Source of the DNA: Tanypteryx hageni
Lineage: Eukaryota; Arthropoda; Insecta; Odonata; Petaluridae
Direction of reading: 5' to 3'
Assembly (NCBI GenBank): GCA_028673005.1
Contig: CM054118.1
Location: 7,094,410 to 7,158,409 of the forward strand
DNA length: 64,000 nt
Shown here piece after piece: positions 45,515 through 57,300 of the stretch (its first letter is position 1; every line of letters begins with the position of its first letter). The position numbers and the translations under genes were made by a program. The notes beneath the pieces were generated by a model, which did no database searches, was not told the origin of the DNA, and saw nothing but the letters and a program-made list of their open reading frames with translations.

Positions 45515-45625
45515 TTTTTCATTTCCCGATGATGTATATGTGTGCTTGTGCGTATGTGATATAAATATTATGGGTGCTCTAACTCAAAAACTAGTCTCTT
45601 TTAGACGCGAAATTTCATACCTGAT
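45515..45625 (+). repeat. repeat family R fragment, plus orientation
   Basis: CGATGATGTATATGTGTGC and then ATGGGTGCTCTAACTCAAAA, AACTAGTCTC and GCGAAATTTCATA match 8158-8235 of family R. Confidence 0.55.
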
Positions 45626-45629
45626 ATTT

Positions 45630-45871
45630 TCTTGATGAGCGTGGTGGTGGAGGTGGTGGTTGTCACGCTCACCACCGCCACTACGCTCATTACGATCATC
45701 ATCACCACCACGCCCACCACCACCACCACGATCACCACCACCACGCTCTTTACCACAACGCTCACTACCACAGCACACCACCACAACACTCACTACCACC
45801 ACACTCACCACAACACTCACCACCATCACACTCACCACCACCACAACGCTCAACACCACCACCACGCTCAC
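45630..45871. repeat. CAC/CCA-rich low-complexity tract
   Basis: Imperfect CAC, ACC and CTCAC units over 240 bp, after a GGTGGTGGAGGTGG start. It lies between two oppositely oriented fragments of repeat R. Thr/His-rich and Val-rich frames here are compositional. Family R carries a CACCACCACGCCACC block at 8458, which may be the seed of this expansion. Confidence 0.85.
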
Positions 45872-45950
45872 CGATTTTTTTCATGAAAACAATACTTTCC
45901 TCTTTACTACTTATAGAGTAAGTAAAGAAAGGTGGAAATATGCACACATC
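45872..45950 (-). repeat. repeat family R fragment, minus orientation
   Basis: GATTTTTTTCATGAAAACAA, then TACTTATAGAGTAAGTAAAG, match the end of the 23864 copy (24508-24560). It faces the fragment at 45515. Confidence 0.55.
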
Positions 45951-46119
45951 ATGCGTGCATGCATGCGAGGTAGAGGCGTTCTTCACGATTTATGTAATGA
46001 TGTAAAAAAGAAATCCTTAATGGCTTAGTTCAATGTCTACTAAATGAAAATCCATTAGTGATGTCAAGGATATATCGAATATTTGATTCACCGACCAATT
46101 TCCTTACCAGTTGTAATTA

Positions 46120-47073
46120 CCGTAAATATCCGCGTATAATGCGCACTTTTTTTCGAAATATTTGAGTTAAAAATTAGAATGCGTGTTATACGAGGGTACA
46201 TAATTTTCCTATTTTCATTTGACCCCATATTTCCACAATTTCGGTACATTAATTACTGCCCGGGTATCCTCATATTTTTATTGGTGTTTTTTACGAACGG
46301 TAAGATAGATAATAATAAAAAATTATTAACTAATTCTATGAACATACATTAATTAGATATGAAAAGAATCAATTCAGTATTTATTCATTTTAAAAGCCAA
46401 TAAATTCTTGGTCATTTGACCATTTTTGTTCGATTTTATTATCGGAATCGTCATCTTCGGTATCTTTCGTATCCTCTGTTGCCGTGGCGCTGTCATCGTC
46501 GTCCTCCCTCACCATACCATCTTCACTACTATCTAAACTATTACTGATGCAAAATTTCTTAAAACCTTTTATAATAACATCCGTGGACAATTCATTCCAC
46601 CTATTCTCGTATTTCACTGTATATGATTTGCTACATTGTAACTCACATTTCCTTTTGTTAGCACAATGATGAACTATTTTACGCCTGATGTCACCCTACA
46701 CTGGCGCCCGTCATTCCTTCATTTTATTAGCTCAAACAAAGTCATATGCCATATTATGAAATTAATATAATTCAATTTATTGTGTATGTCCTAATATCAC
46801 CTTGTAAGTAAACAGAGTATGTAATGATTGAGTTTGCTGACGTTCCTTTGGAACGTTATTCGAAAATTTCATGTCGCACGTACATTATGTTACAAATACA
46901 ATACCAATAATTTGATCAATGCTTTAGACCACGCTACACAATCTAATTTATTCTGGAACGGTAACGCCAAAACAATCGCGCTATATGCGGGTATATAGAA
47001 AAATCATAGATTAGGAGGCTGAAAACCCCCCTGGGCGTTATACGAGGGTGCGCATTATACGCGGGTATTTACG
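46120..47073 (-). mobile_element. pogo-like element, deletion derivative
   Basis: CGTAAATATCCGCGTATAAT (46122-46141), then GCGCAC, is inverted relative to GTGCGCATTATACGCGGGTA (47048-47067) plus TTTACG. Second inverted phrases follow inside (GTTATACGAGGGT at about 46185 and 47037). The left end is preceded by TA, the target of Tc1/mariner/pogo elements. At about 950 bp it keeps only the transposase C-terminus. Confidence 0.78.
46390..46640 (-). pseudogene. pogo transposase C-terminal remnant
   Basis: The frame reads MKYENRWNELSTDVIIKGFK, then KFCISNSLDSSEDGMVRED, then an acidic Asp/Glu/Thr tail ending EFIGF and a stop. Pogo/Tigger-like DDE transposases end in exactly this way: a short helix with SFKKCGISNALDG-type sequence and an acidic tail. 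The helix-turn-helix, CENP-B-like and DDE domains are missing. Its strand and position within the inverted termini fit a transposase reading right to left. Confidence 0.75.
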
Positions 47074-47686
47074 AGATAATAATGCAATCGACTATCTCTT
47101 AAAATATACTTGACTCGGTAATACCTTCTTCGTAAATTACCCATTTTTACCACTTACAAACGTGTATACGTAACGAAAATAGACGTATTTACGTTCATTT
47201 CTTTGTCATGGATAATCCATTTCCCTTAATTTTCCAAATGTGAAATGTGAAAATTAAACTATCTAGTGGTACCCGCAATAAATTTTGCGAAGTCAGTCAG
47301 AAATCTGCATGTTTATCGAGCAGTCACAGATAGTACGGAGATTGGTTTTATCTTACAATTATCTACGACTCGTCTGTGAAAATGAAGTTCACTTAATAAC
47401 GAAGTGAAACGAAATGATGATGGCTGCAACAACAATTTAACTCAATGAATTATAAAAAAAGATATACCGCACTACAATCTCGTGCATTCCATCAGCTTCT
47501 TACGTGGAATATATGGAAAATCAAGTAGCAAGTAATGGAAGATGAAACTCGGCAAATGTGTTTTTTTACTTTTTTAAACGCATATATCTCGATTGTATTT
47601 TAGAGTTGGGCCTTGCCGCTTTCGCTATTTTCGTTATGTAACAAATACTATCGAAACAGGGAATTTTATAAAACCGATGAAATCGT
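47074..47686. other. unassigned DNA
   Basis: Between pogo and the right inverted arm; no recognised feature. Confidence 0.3.
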
Positions 47687-48032
47687 TTATTCGAAATTTG
47701 TATATCCACTCGTTCTTCTACTATTAGAACTAATTACGCAGCGAGTTTGCTTCAGCCCTTCCCTTCACTTAGACAAAAACAATTCTATGGGCCTGCTTAC
47801 GCTATCATAACAATGGCGAATTATAATAGTAGGTTCAAACGATTGCGCAAGACGCGGAATACTATTTATTAATTCCGGTCGATACGCAGGAATATGTCGT
47901 ATTTTATACAATAATAAATCCTGAAGATTGAGGTGGCGTCACGACAGGAACACATGTTCACCGACTGACATAACATTCACAGAGATAGGAAGTTGAAATT
48001 CCGTCTGCCGCAAAGGCGACGCCGCTCAAATT
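47687..48032 (-). repeat. right arm of long inverted repeat
   Basis: Pairs with 43503-43886. It is about 40 bp shorter through small deletions. It lies 3.8 kb from its partner. Confidence 0.75.
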
Positions 48033-49300
48033 CAATACCAATAATTCTTATCTATTGAGGAAATGGTTTGTGCCCTACCACCTGCCGAGCTTGACAATTT
48101 TCTACCGTTTTTCAAACTTCCGAATCTATCAAACAGCGTTTTTCTCCTTTCTGGTCACCAAATTTTCCGGAACAAGCGACCATATTAATCGAAATCAAGA
48201 GGCATTCATTTATTGTGCTTTGCTGCGCCAAGCGAATTCGCCTTGCATGACGACCTTTGCACGCCTGATGTTTTCGTCCCCGTGCCGTTCATTCATGCGC
48301 GGTATATCTCATATGTCGCCTCAGCTTGAACTTGCGTGCAGCGTTCTCGCGGCGAATTAACTTGCCTTTTTCGTTCCTTTTTCACTCTTCCTTTCTTTCT
48401 CTCTCTCCGTGTCTCTCTTTGAATATCTCTCTGTCTCCGCGCGCAATCTAATTGCGTTTGCCACCGCTCCTTTAGCAAAACGCTTGAAATGGGAGTCGTT
48501 AAAAAAATAAATTTCTCTAGGAGACGGAAGCAAAGCTATTGCGCCGCTACAAAAGGTTTACAAAAAATAAACGAGCGAGTGTTCGCGAAGTTGTATACCA
48601 AAAAGGAAAAGGATTAAGGCGGCCAGCCATGAACGAGATACCCAATTTTAATTAAGGTAAAGTATAAAAAAATGGATAGGAAAAGGCCTGTGGTTGAAGA
48701 GGTGCTCCCTGAAAAAGGGCGCTTTTACTAAAATAGAACCATTACATCTATATAGAACGAAAAGTAAAATAACACACTTTGTGCGGCAATGAATTTTATT
48801 CATTCGGATAAATAAATATTCGAAAGCGATAATGATAATATTATTAGCTGACTTTGGTCTTTCTCTAAAAAATAATAATTTTGTTTTGTGAGACATTTTG
48901 CGCATCAGGTGCAATCTTGCAAGAATTTAAGAAAATTTCTCTATATCTGGCGCACAATGAGCCATTTTTGTCATTTTAAATTTAGTAAACGAAACTACTT
49001 TGATTGAGTCAGTGTATAAGTTTATACGGAATGCATTGAAGTTGGAATATTCTTTAATTTAACTCTTTCCGTTTCATGTTACATTTCACGGATATTTTTT
49101 GTTAATTGGGCATAAATATTGTTCCGAAATTACACTTCCGTTTAACCTCATTTGAGAGAATTTACTAATAAACGATACAGAATGCTTCTGATCGTATTTT
49201 TGTTAGAATAAAACTTAAATTATTTACAAAAATGCCATTTCTTAGGCTCGATTAGTGGGTCTCGATTATTTTTACTTGGTTCCGGATTCTTGGATTCATG
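48033..49300. other. unassigned DNA
   Basis: Ordinary sequence with a short pyrimidine run at 48365-48430. No gene was recognised. Confidence 0.3.
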
Positions 49301-49305
49301 AACAA

Positions 49306-49640
49306 AGAGTCTCAAACTCGAAACGTGCGCGGCCCGCGTCGCGAAACCGTGCCAAATCTGCGAGCCGCACGAAGGCACCGCACAAAGTCCGCGGGCCACA
49401 TTTAAATGTTAAGAACATTCTTCTGTACCCAGAATTATGTATCTTCTTTTGGTTGAGAATGAACGATGAACTGCAAATAATTTGTAAGCATTGATATTTT
49501 AATCGGCTCACATTGTTTAAAATGGTTGAAAAGAATGAGGTTTTCAAAGAAAATTTTCAGATTGTTTAGGTATTATTATGATTAGAAGTGCCTTACCGCG
49601 GGCCGCGTGTTTGGTTCCCAAATATCTGAGCGAAACGATA
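49306..49640. mobile_element. possible decayed hAT MITE
   Basis: GC-rich blocks of the type GCGCGGCCCGCGTCGCGAAA (49327-49346) and CGCGGGCCGCGTGTTTGG (about 49597-49614) flank an AT-rich middle. Inverted CTCAAAC (49312) and GTTTGG (49609) lie outside them. The layout resembles the hAT MITE at 21150. The ends and target duplication are not resolved. Confidence 0.35.
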
Positions 49641-49919
49641 CAGGATGCATATCAGCGCTGTCCAACGAGACTGCTTTGAACTTTTTGTTTTCGTTGCTCG
49701 CGGCAGCAGGAATACATCAACGATCTGAGAATTGCGAATTAAATCGAATAAAAAGGTTTTAAATGACGGAGGCTTTCTATCGTTTCCTTTTTTCGGCTCA
49801 TCGGACGATTAATGCGGCGATAGAGGGGAAATGCAATTGTGGAGAGAAATAGTTAGGAGATAGGGACGATGTGGGGGGTTAAAGAACGAAGAAGAAGAAT
49901 ATGAGAAACGATGAGTAGA

Positions 49920-49924
<5 letters not shown>
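49641..49924. other. unassigned DNA
   Basis: No recognisable feature; it leads into (AT)n. Confidence 0.3.
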
Positions 49925-49975
<51 letters not shown>

Positions 49976-50116
49976 AAAAGATGTTGGGATGAGGAAGCTT
50001 CGCTTCGACATCCCCAGGGCCTCGCCAACCTGAAGTCGTCCGACTTCACTGGGCTTCCTCATCCCAACATCTTGTTGCCATCCATATATCCATTTTACCT
50101 TTCCTTTTCCGTAAGC

Positions 50117-50186
<70 letters not shown>

Positions 50187-50213
50187 TACCTATACCTTTC
50201 CTTTTCCGTAAGC

Positions 50214-50273
<60 letters not shown>

Positions 50274-50276
50274 TTA
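49925..50276 (+). mobile_element. PLE 5'-end fragments embedded in (AT)n tracts
   Basis: Three (AT)n tracts (49928-49970, 50123-50179, 50219-50272) alternate with PLE 5' sequence. The first insert holds a truncated fold-back: GATGTTGGGATGAGGAAG (49980-49997) is the complement of CTTCCTCATCCCAACATC (about 50054-50071). It continues CCTCGCCAACCTGAAGTCGT and a TTTACCTTTCCTTTTCCGTA phrase, as at 59224-59531. The second insert (50181-50218) repeats CCTTTCCTTTTCCGTAAGCT. No coding. Confidence 0.75.
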
Positions 50277-50279
50277 TGT

Positions 50280-50870
50280 CTAATTAGCAAGGGAGAGGAT
50301 AGGAAAGGAGGGAGAGAGAGATGGAAAGGAAGCATAGATGAAGAAACGGAAGGAGATAATAAGAGGGTTGAGTAAGAAGGGAGTGAAGGAGGGGAGGAGA
50401 AAGAAGAAGGGAGATGGAGGAGTAGAATTGTAGGCAAGAAGAAATAGGCAAAAGAAGGAAAGACAAAGGGAAGAGAGTGGCAAAGTAGAAAGAAAGGGAG
50501 GGAGTGAGAGAATTAGAGGGATAAGGAAGGAGAGAGATAGGGAGAGATGGAGGGAGGAGAGGAAGAAAGGATGGAAAGACGGGATAAATAGAAAGGGATG
50601 GAGGAAGAGAGTGAGAAAAGGAGGGATTTGGGTTGGGAGACAGGGGTAGGGAGACTGGGAGGTAAAGAGAGGGAGGTAGGAGGAGGAAGAGTTTGGGAAA
50701 GGAAAATAAAACGGAGGTAGGCGTAGAGTAAGAAAGGGAGGGAGTGAGAGGACGAAAGGGATAAGGAAGGAGTGGCTAACGGAGGGAGAGTGGGGAAGAG
50801 TAAGAGGGGGAAAAGGGAGGGAGATAGGGGTAAAGAGAGCGAGGTAGGAAGAGGAAGAGGTAGGGCGTCA
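50280..50870 (+). repeat. purine-rich tract
   Basis: Nearly all A and G on the plus strand for about 590 bp, with GGAAGGAG, GGGAGAGA and AGTAAGAAAGGGAGGGAGTG phrases, the last repeated at about 50485 and 50728. Minus-strand Ser/Pro/Leu frames follow from composition. Confidence 0.9.
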
Positions 50871-52984
50871 TCAAAACCCATTGTCTCTCACTAATTCTGA
50901 CCTTTTCAACGATCAGTTTTAATCCGAAGAATACCTAAAGCTCACAATAAAGGGAGAAAGAGAGGGAAGTAGAGAAGGACCCCGTATGTCCATTGATCCG
51001 ATGGAAGGTTGAAGCAAGTCTTTCCTTTATTGAACGGTCTCTTAAATCTCTTTTGTCCTTTTTGGAAAAAACGCATGGAACGAGAGAGATAGAGAGCGGA
51101 AGAGAGAGAGAGAGCAAAAGAGAGAGGAAGAGAGCGAAAAGGTTCCAAGGATTAATCCCGGACCTTTTTCCCCAGCTGGGAATCGGTGGAAGCATTACAA
51201 AAAGAGTGAGGCGCTTTCGGGATACCTGCGAATTGGTTTTTATTAAAAAAACTGTCTTCAGGAATCGACGGGAAGGACATAAGCCTCCCGCGGGATCGAG
51301 GATGCTCTTTTCTGCGATGCCTAGATTGGACACAATTAGAGGAAAACGCGCTAACGCCAAACCTTTTTTTTCTGCTCCGTGTGAGATTGCGGAGTTCACT
51401 TGTTGAAGACGAGCGTCTTTAATCTTCCGGAATAGTTTTCTTTCGCTGTTAAATCCCATCGTCTTTTATTTTATTTTTTGTCTTAAAGCTATTAATTAAT
51501 AATTTGATCACTAATTGTTTTCCGTCTTCTGTTAGTTCTCTTTAAAATTTTGATTTTGTTGCGAAATTGGCGCACGCAACAATCTCACTGTACTAACATC
51601 AAAACATAAATTACCAACAGGCAAGCTAAACCTGCGTCATAACATTTTCTCGCTAAAATCAGCCAGTTTTGATGTAACCATCCATATAGTGTGAGGAGAA
51701 TATCTCGTATTCGCGTCATACTCGAGAAGTTTACGATACCGAGATTTAAAAAAAAGATGGAAGTTGTATCTTCCATCCCCTCCGTCCAGTCCTTTCTATC
51801 TCGTATTAATTTTCCCCCGCGGCAGAAAACTCGAAGATAATCCCCTCCAGAACCCATCATCTCACTCCTACCCATCCATCACTCCCTCACACACACCCCC
51901 ACATATTTCCACCTCTTGTCTGCACTAATTCCTTTTTAGTATCGCGTATGAGCGGTAAACCCTTAGTCCTTATCTCAGGCGCCGCAGCACCATCGCCCTA
52001 CTTCACCGCCTCCTGGCGGGCCGAACCTTAACTAAAGCTCGTTTGGTCCGACTGCCGCTGCAGGCTGTCGGCTCCACCGTCGCCTTTTCTCTATCTCTTT
52101 CCCTCCCATCGTGTTACTCTCTCCCTATCTACATCGTATTTTCTCTGTCTCCCTATCTCCCCTATTCTGTCTAGTCTCTCTCGCATCGCGCTGTCCTTGA
52201 AACCGGCCCACATAATATAGGAAAGGCGTGTAGGCCTGAGGCGATTCCTAGAAAATGGCACCCTAGAGGAAGTAAGCTGGGCGAAATAGGGAGGAAGGAA
52301 GAGTAAAATAAAAAAATCCCCTCTTCACGTTCTGCTTTTACCCGGAGAGGACGTCTCCGAACGTTGCTCTCTTTTACTCTTGTCGTTGATTACCGCATGG
52401 AGGCTGAAATATTTCGCTAGCGCTGGGGCTGATACACTCGGATACACCCTCGTACGACCTTGTGTTCTACGTTGCCGGGATAAGTCTGCTCTCGTGGCGC
52501 TTTGCATGACGAGTTATGCGGCGGTTTGCTGATTAAACTGCCTCCGAGGGGGTGCATAAATTTCCTGGGAAACCTGATTGCGGGTGTCAACATTTAACTC
52601 TTTCTCTTGTCAGAAACCTTGTTTATGTTTCCTTTACGCCGCTATTTTCATGGCTTTATTTCGGATATTATAAGAAGGATGACATTGGTGGAAAAATCGG
52701 CGAAAATATGGTAAAAATCATTTAGTTCGACATAGCTTTTCTTAGACGCCTGAATAAAGCTATGCTAGTTTCATCTGGTAGCAAATAGTGGAGGCCACAC
52801 TGAAAAAATATAATAGAAATATTCAATCCTCCAAACTAAAAAGAGAGAAATTTTGTGTGAATCTTTAATATACTGCATATTTATTCCTAGGAATATACAC
52901 CTTTACAGTCCATACATTTATGCGAACGTTTAGGTAACTTCTTGCTTTTGTTTATATGGAATATTATAACCATTACACTGAGCA
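50871..52984. other. unassigned DNA
   Basis: Mixed sequence with GA-rich (51085-51140) and CT-rich (51840-51900, 52085-52180) runs. The open frames at 50935-51459 have no recognisable domain. Confidence 0.3.
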
Positions 52985-53110
52985 CATACACAATGGAGGA
53001 GGGAAACCCGGTGCTGGCATTAGCCTACTCTTAATGAAGAGCACCACGGGGGGCAACGGCTTAACGTCCCTTTCGAAGGACGGAGCGCTGACTTGCGCGG
53101 GTTGAAAATT
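52985..53110 (-). mobile_element. tRNA-derived SINE body fragment
   Basis: Reverse complement of the SINE body: AACCCGGTGCTGGCATTAGC, then CAACGGCTTAACGTCCCTTT and CGAAGGACGG. The tRNA head and the tail are missing. Confidence 0.75.
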
Positions 53111-56100
53111 TTCTAAATGCTAAATCTAAAACTCTCTAACCACTCCGTCCCCTTTCTTGCTTCTGTAACGATTGATGTGTGATTTCTTCTAATTGAACCA
53201 GGGCTTCACACCCTTTATTTGTTTAATTCATGCATGCATTTTTAGAATTAATAGTTATTACTTCCGATAGCATTATCTCTTATTATTTACATAAAAATGA
53301 CTTATATTTTCTTATTTCTGCAATAGATAGTGCCAAGAAGTGTTGCTTCTTTCTACCGATTAGTTACATATAAGAGGCACATTTCTTTCTCTGTTTTAAA
53401 TAGAATAGCATATTTATATATTTGTATAGAAATATATTCGCATTCCATCGTTTAATCTTTGGTTCTCTTTTACCTAATTTATTATTTTGCAGAATCGTTC
53501 TCATCGTTTCGATTGCTATAAATTGCGCTTTGCAAACTTGGCCTCATTATGTTTTTTTTTGGTGCGTGATATACGGTTAGATTCATCGATTCATCGATTA
53601 ATCATTATTTTTCTTTTTTATGCACTTTCGTTGATTCAATTTCATTTCAAAATAAGAACTAGCTCAGATAAACAGGGCCTGAGTATATTTTTTCGAGACC
53701 TTTTCTTTTCGAGCTTGTCGCTTTGAGGCTTTGAAAATACGTTTGGAAAAATGAGCCGCCTTTCCTCAGGAGAAATAAGGCGCGACATCGTCAGATTGAA
53801 AGCGAGAAAACTTAAATGAGTTGCGACGGCCTACTTAGAGGGATTTCTGGAGCTCTCTATCGTTCATTTTCGCAAATGGATTATTTTACAACTAAACTTT
53901 TCCAATTCAGTGTCTTTGAGGAGTCGGCGGTGAAAATTGCGTGGGACGTAGGAAGAAAGATTCAAAAGTGTTGAGACCATATTCGTCCTTTGGGAAAAAA
54001 GGAAGAGTAATTCTGGTTATCCTTTTTTCCCGTAAACTAAAGCCGTCGAATAAACGGCGAGCGAGAGGAGAGCAAATTGGGCGGATGCGTGATCGCGAGG
54101 AAGTTTTTGCACAGCGAAAAAAATCGATTTTTCATATTGCCTTGATTACATAAATTGCGAACGAACGTGAGTGCAAGGCCATTCCAAGTTTTCTTGTGGA
54201 GTAGGAAGAAGATACTATAGACGGGAAATTAAAGCTGACGGTATTGGATTTAATTTGTAAAAAAATAGATTTGTTTCGTCGACACATTTTTATTTTATTG
54301 AAAGCAACCAGCGCAAATATTTATTTGCGCGCAATCGTATAAAATTAAATATAAACAAACCAGTCCTCATAACATTATTGTAATATAAACAGTGCGTTCA
54401 AACGTCTTTGTTATAGTTTTCCAATGCTGGGTGTCGCGGCTGTTTCTTAGAGATGCCGTTGAAAAAGTTGTTGAATAAATAAATTTGGAGATGCTTTTAG
54501 GTCAATAGATTTTCCCGTCATATATTTATGACACCTTTACACCAACAAATGAATGCTTCCAAACGTTGTATGCACCGTAACTGCCCGATTAGAGGGCTAC
54601 CCTCTATTTAAGAAGTCGAGCGAAAGAAAACAAATTCGGGGCATTGATATTATTACTAAATATCATTCTTTTTTATTCTAAATTCCGACAATATTTTTAT
54701 CTTAAAATAATAACGCACGAACAACTTGCGACAATTCTATGCTTAATGTCTTAACGGATATAATTATGCGATAACATTGACGAATGATTACGAGACAACA
54801 TGTACATATCCATTGAACTACATTAGATTATCAGTTTTATTACCTGAAACGTTTATTATGGGACGAAGATATTTACCCTGGTACTAATTTAGCGTAAATT
54901 TGGCAGTTGCGCGTGCCATTATCGTAATAGTTTCTTCTAAGAGTGGAAGAAACTATAGGACTTTGAGGATTGAATTTTAGTGGAGCGAGAGAAAGAGGAG
55001 GAATAGAAGGTAATTTGGTTGCGATTATTAGGCGAGTATGAATTTTTCAGCTTACGTTTTATATAAAAAATATCCCCTTTTAATCAGCCAAATACGATAT
55101 AAATATAGAACCTTGTTCAAAGGGTGGAGTACAGCGAACTCATGTTTCCAAGTGCTGCTAAAAATTGTATATTAGAAACCATTATACCAGAGCATGGATT
55201 CAGATGCATATAAATCAAAATGGTCCGTGTCATGAACTTGTTTTTTCGGAACTCATCGATGGAAGTTTTGTTCCTCTTTAATCTCGTCAAATATCAAAGT
55301 TTAAAGTTAAGGCTCGACCATTTGCATCTTGTGAGATACACGTGGAACAATTTAAAGTGCATTATGGAAGCATTATTTAAAGGTTAATAGTTAGAACAAG
55401 GAGACTGCACAGGGCTATCCCTATTGTCAATAGGACGGAATTCGCTGCTGGTGTTTATAAGCACTCGAATCCTCTGGAACAAAAAAATAACGAAACAGGG
55501 TCGTGTACCCGAGAAAAGCAGGTGAATTCCAGTCTTTAAAAAATGGACGCTAATTTATCTTTGAGTGCGAATTGTATCAGCGTTTCATCGATCCGAGTGA
55601 GATAGTATAATCTACCGCTGCTAGTAGTAGTTCCTACATTTCCATGCGAAAAAAATCTTGAAAGAATTTAACTTAAAACCAGACGTCGAATGCAAATATT
55701 TCGTTCTAGCTTGTGGCGCCATCTTTCGTCGCGTTGTAAAAAGAAAACAAAGATAGCGCAAATAGCGATCGCCTACCCGATACCCTACCTAAATGTCTCT
55801 TCTTTTCGATCTGCGCGCACATTTATTATTTCCGCACCCGGCGGACGATAATGCGATGCGGTGTCGGCGATTCTCGCTTAACTCGAAAACGGAGGGAAAT
55901 TATAGTTAATGTATATGTATATAATATGTATCGATGTAGTCTGAAATGACCTCATACGGTGCTGTAAAGTGAGATTGGACTCCCAAACGGAGAGGAAATG
56001 AGCGGAAAAAGAGGTTTGTGAGAGGAAAGAGAATTCTAAGAGAGAGAGATGGGTCGGAAAAAGGTAGAAGTCGAGCGGATGTCGGTTTTCCCCACGCCTT

Positions 56101-56279
56101 AGTAGCACTCGCAACGCCGTGCGTGCCTCAGTCCCTGATATCAAGTGCAGACTAAGGCTTATCGATTGCCATTGGCATACACCGGGATGGAAATGTGTGT
56201 GTGTTGGGTTGGGTGCATTTGTGTGAGTGTATGCGCGCGGAATGGCGGGGCGGTGGAGAGGGAGTGAGTGGAAAGAAAA
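53111..56279. other. unassigned DNA
   Basis: Ordinary AT-rich DNA with short frames only. I found no RNA gene, domain or element end. Confidence 0.3.
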
Positions 56280-57300
56280 GGAATGGGAAAAGGAAGAAGG
56301 GTGATAGATGGAGAGAGAGGTAAGAGGGAGAGAGATGGAGGTATAAAGGAGAGAGAGGTAAGTGGGAGAGAGAGGTAAGGGGGAAAGAGAGTTAAGGGGG
56401 AGAGAGAGGTAAGGGGGAGAGAGAGGTAAGGGGGAGAGAGAGGTAAGGTGGAGAGAGAGGTAAGGGGGAGAGAGAGGTAAGGGGGAAAGAGAGTTAAGGG
56501 GGAGAGAGAGTTAAGGGGGAGAGAGAGGTAAGGGGGAGAGAGAGGTAAGGGGGAGAGAGAGGTAAGGGGGAAAGAGAGTTAAGGGGGAGAGAGAGGTAAG
56601 GGGGAAAGAGAGTTAAGGGGGAGAGAGAGGTAAGAGGGATAGAGAGGTACGGGAGATAGAGAGGCACGGGGGTGGGAGAGGTAAGGGGGAGAGAAAGGTA
56701 AGGGTGAAAGAGAGGTAAGGGGGGGAGAGGTAAGGGGGAGGGTGAAGTAAGGGGGAGAGAGAGGTAATGGGGAGGGGGAGAGAGAGAAAGAGGAAGGCGG
56801 GCAATTGAGGGAGAGAGATGGGATGGAGAGGGCTAGGGAGAAGAAAGTTTGAGGGAAGGAGTGAAAGATAGATGGATATGGAAAGGAGAATTTGAGGAAA
56901 GGATGGAGAGATAGAGTGGGGAAAGAGGGAGAGATGGAGTGAGAGACATGGGGGGAGGAGAAATTGAGGTAGGGGGGAAAGTGAGGGAGTTCGAGAGCAG
57001 AGAGGTGGAGAGGAAGATGAGTGAGTGAGAAGGATATGGAGTGGGAGAGGGATATATGGAGAGGAGGAAGAAGAGATTGAGGGAGAGGGCAAGTGAGGAA
57101 GGGAGAGGGAGGGAGGGACAGGGAGGGAGGGACAGGGAGGAAGGGAGGGAGGTGGAGGCAAGTACAGAAAGGGAGGGAACGATTGAGGAGAGAGAGAGAA
57201 GATGAGTAACGGAGGAATGGAGAATGAGATCGATGGAGAGATACTGAGGAAATGAGGAGGAAGGATTAGAAAAGAGAGAAAATAGAGTGGTAAGGAATGA
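56280..57300 (+). repeat. purine-rich tract with 17-bp minisatellite
   Basis: About 1 kb is almost only A and G on the plus strand. From 56340 to 56770 it is organised in roughly 17-bp units GAGAGAGGTAAGGGGGA with GGTAAG/GTTAAG variants. Beyond that the order is irregular (GGGAGGGA and GAGATGGA phrases). The 239-codon Ser/Pro/Leu frame on the minus strand is a consequence of composition. Confidence 0.92.

Noticed and set aside
45632..46028. Thr/His-rich and Pro/Arg-rich frames
   Set aside because: Shadows of the CAC tract in different frames.
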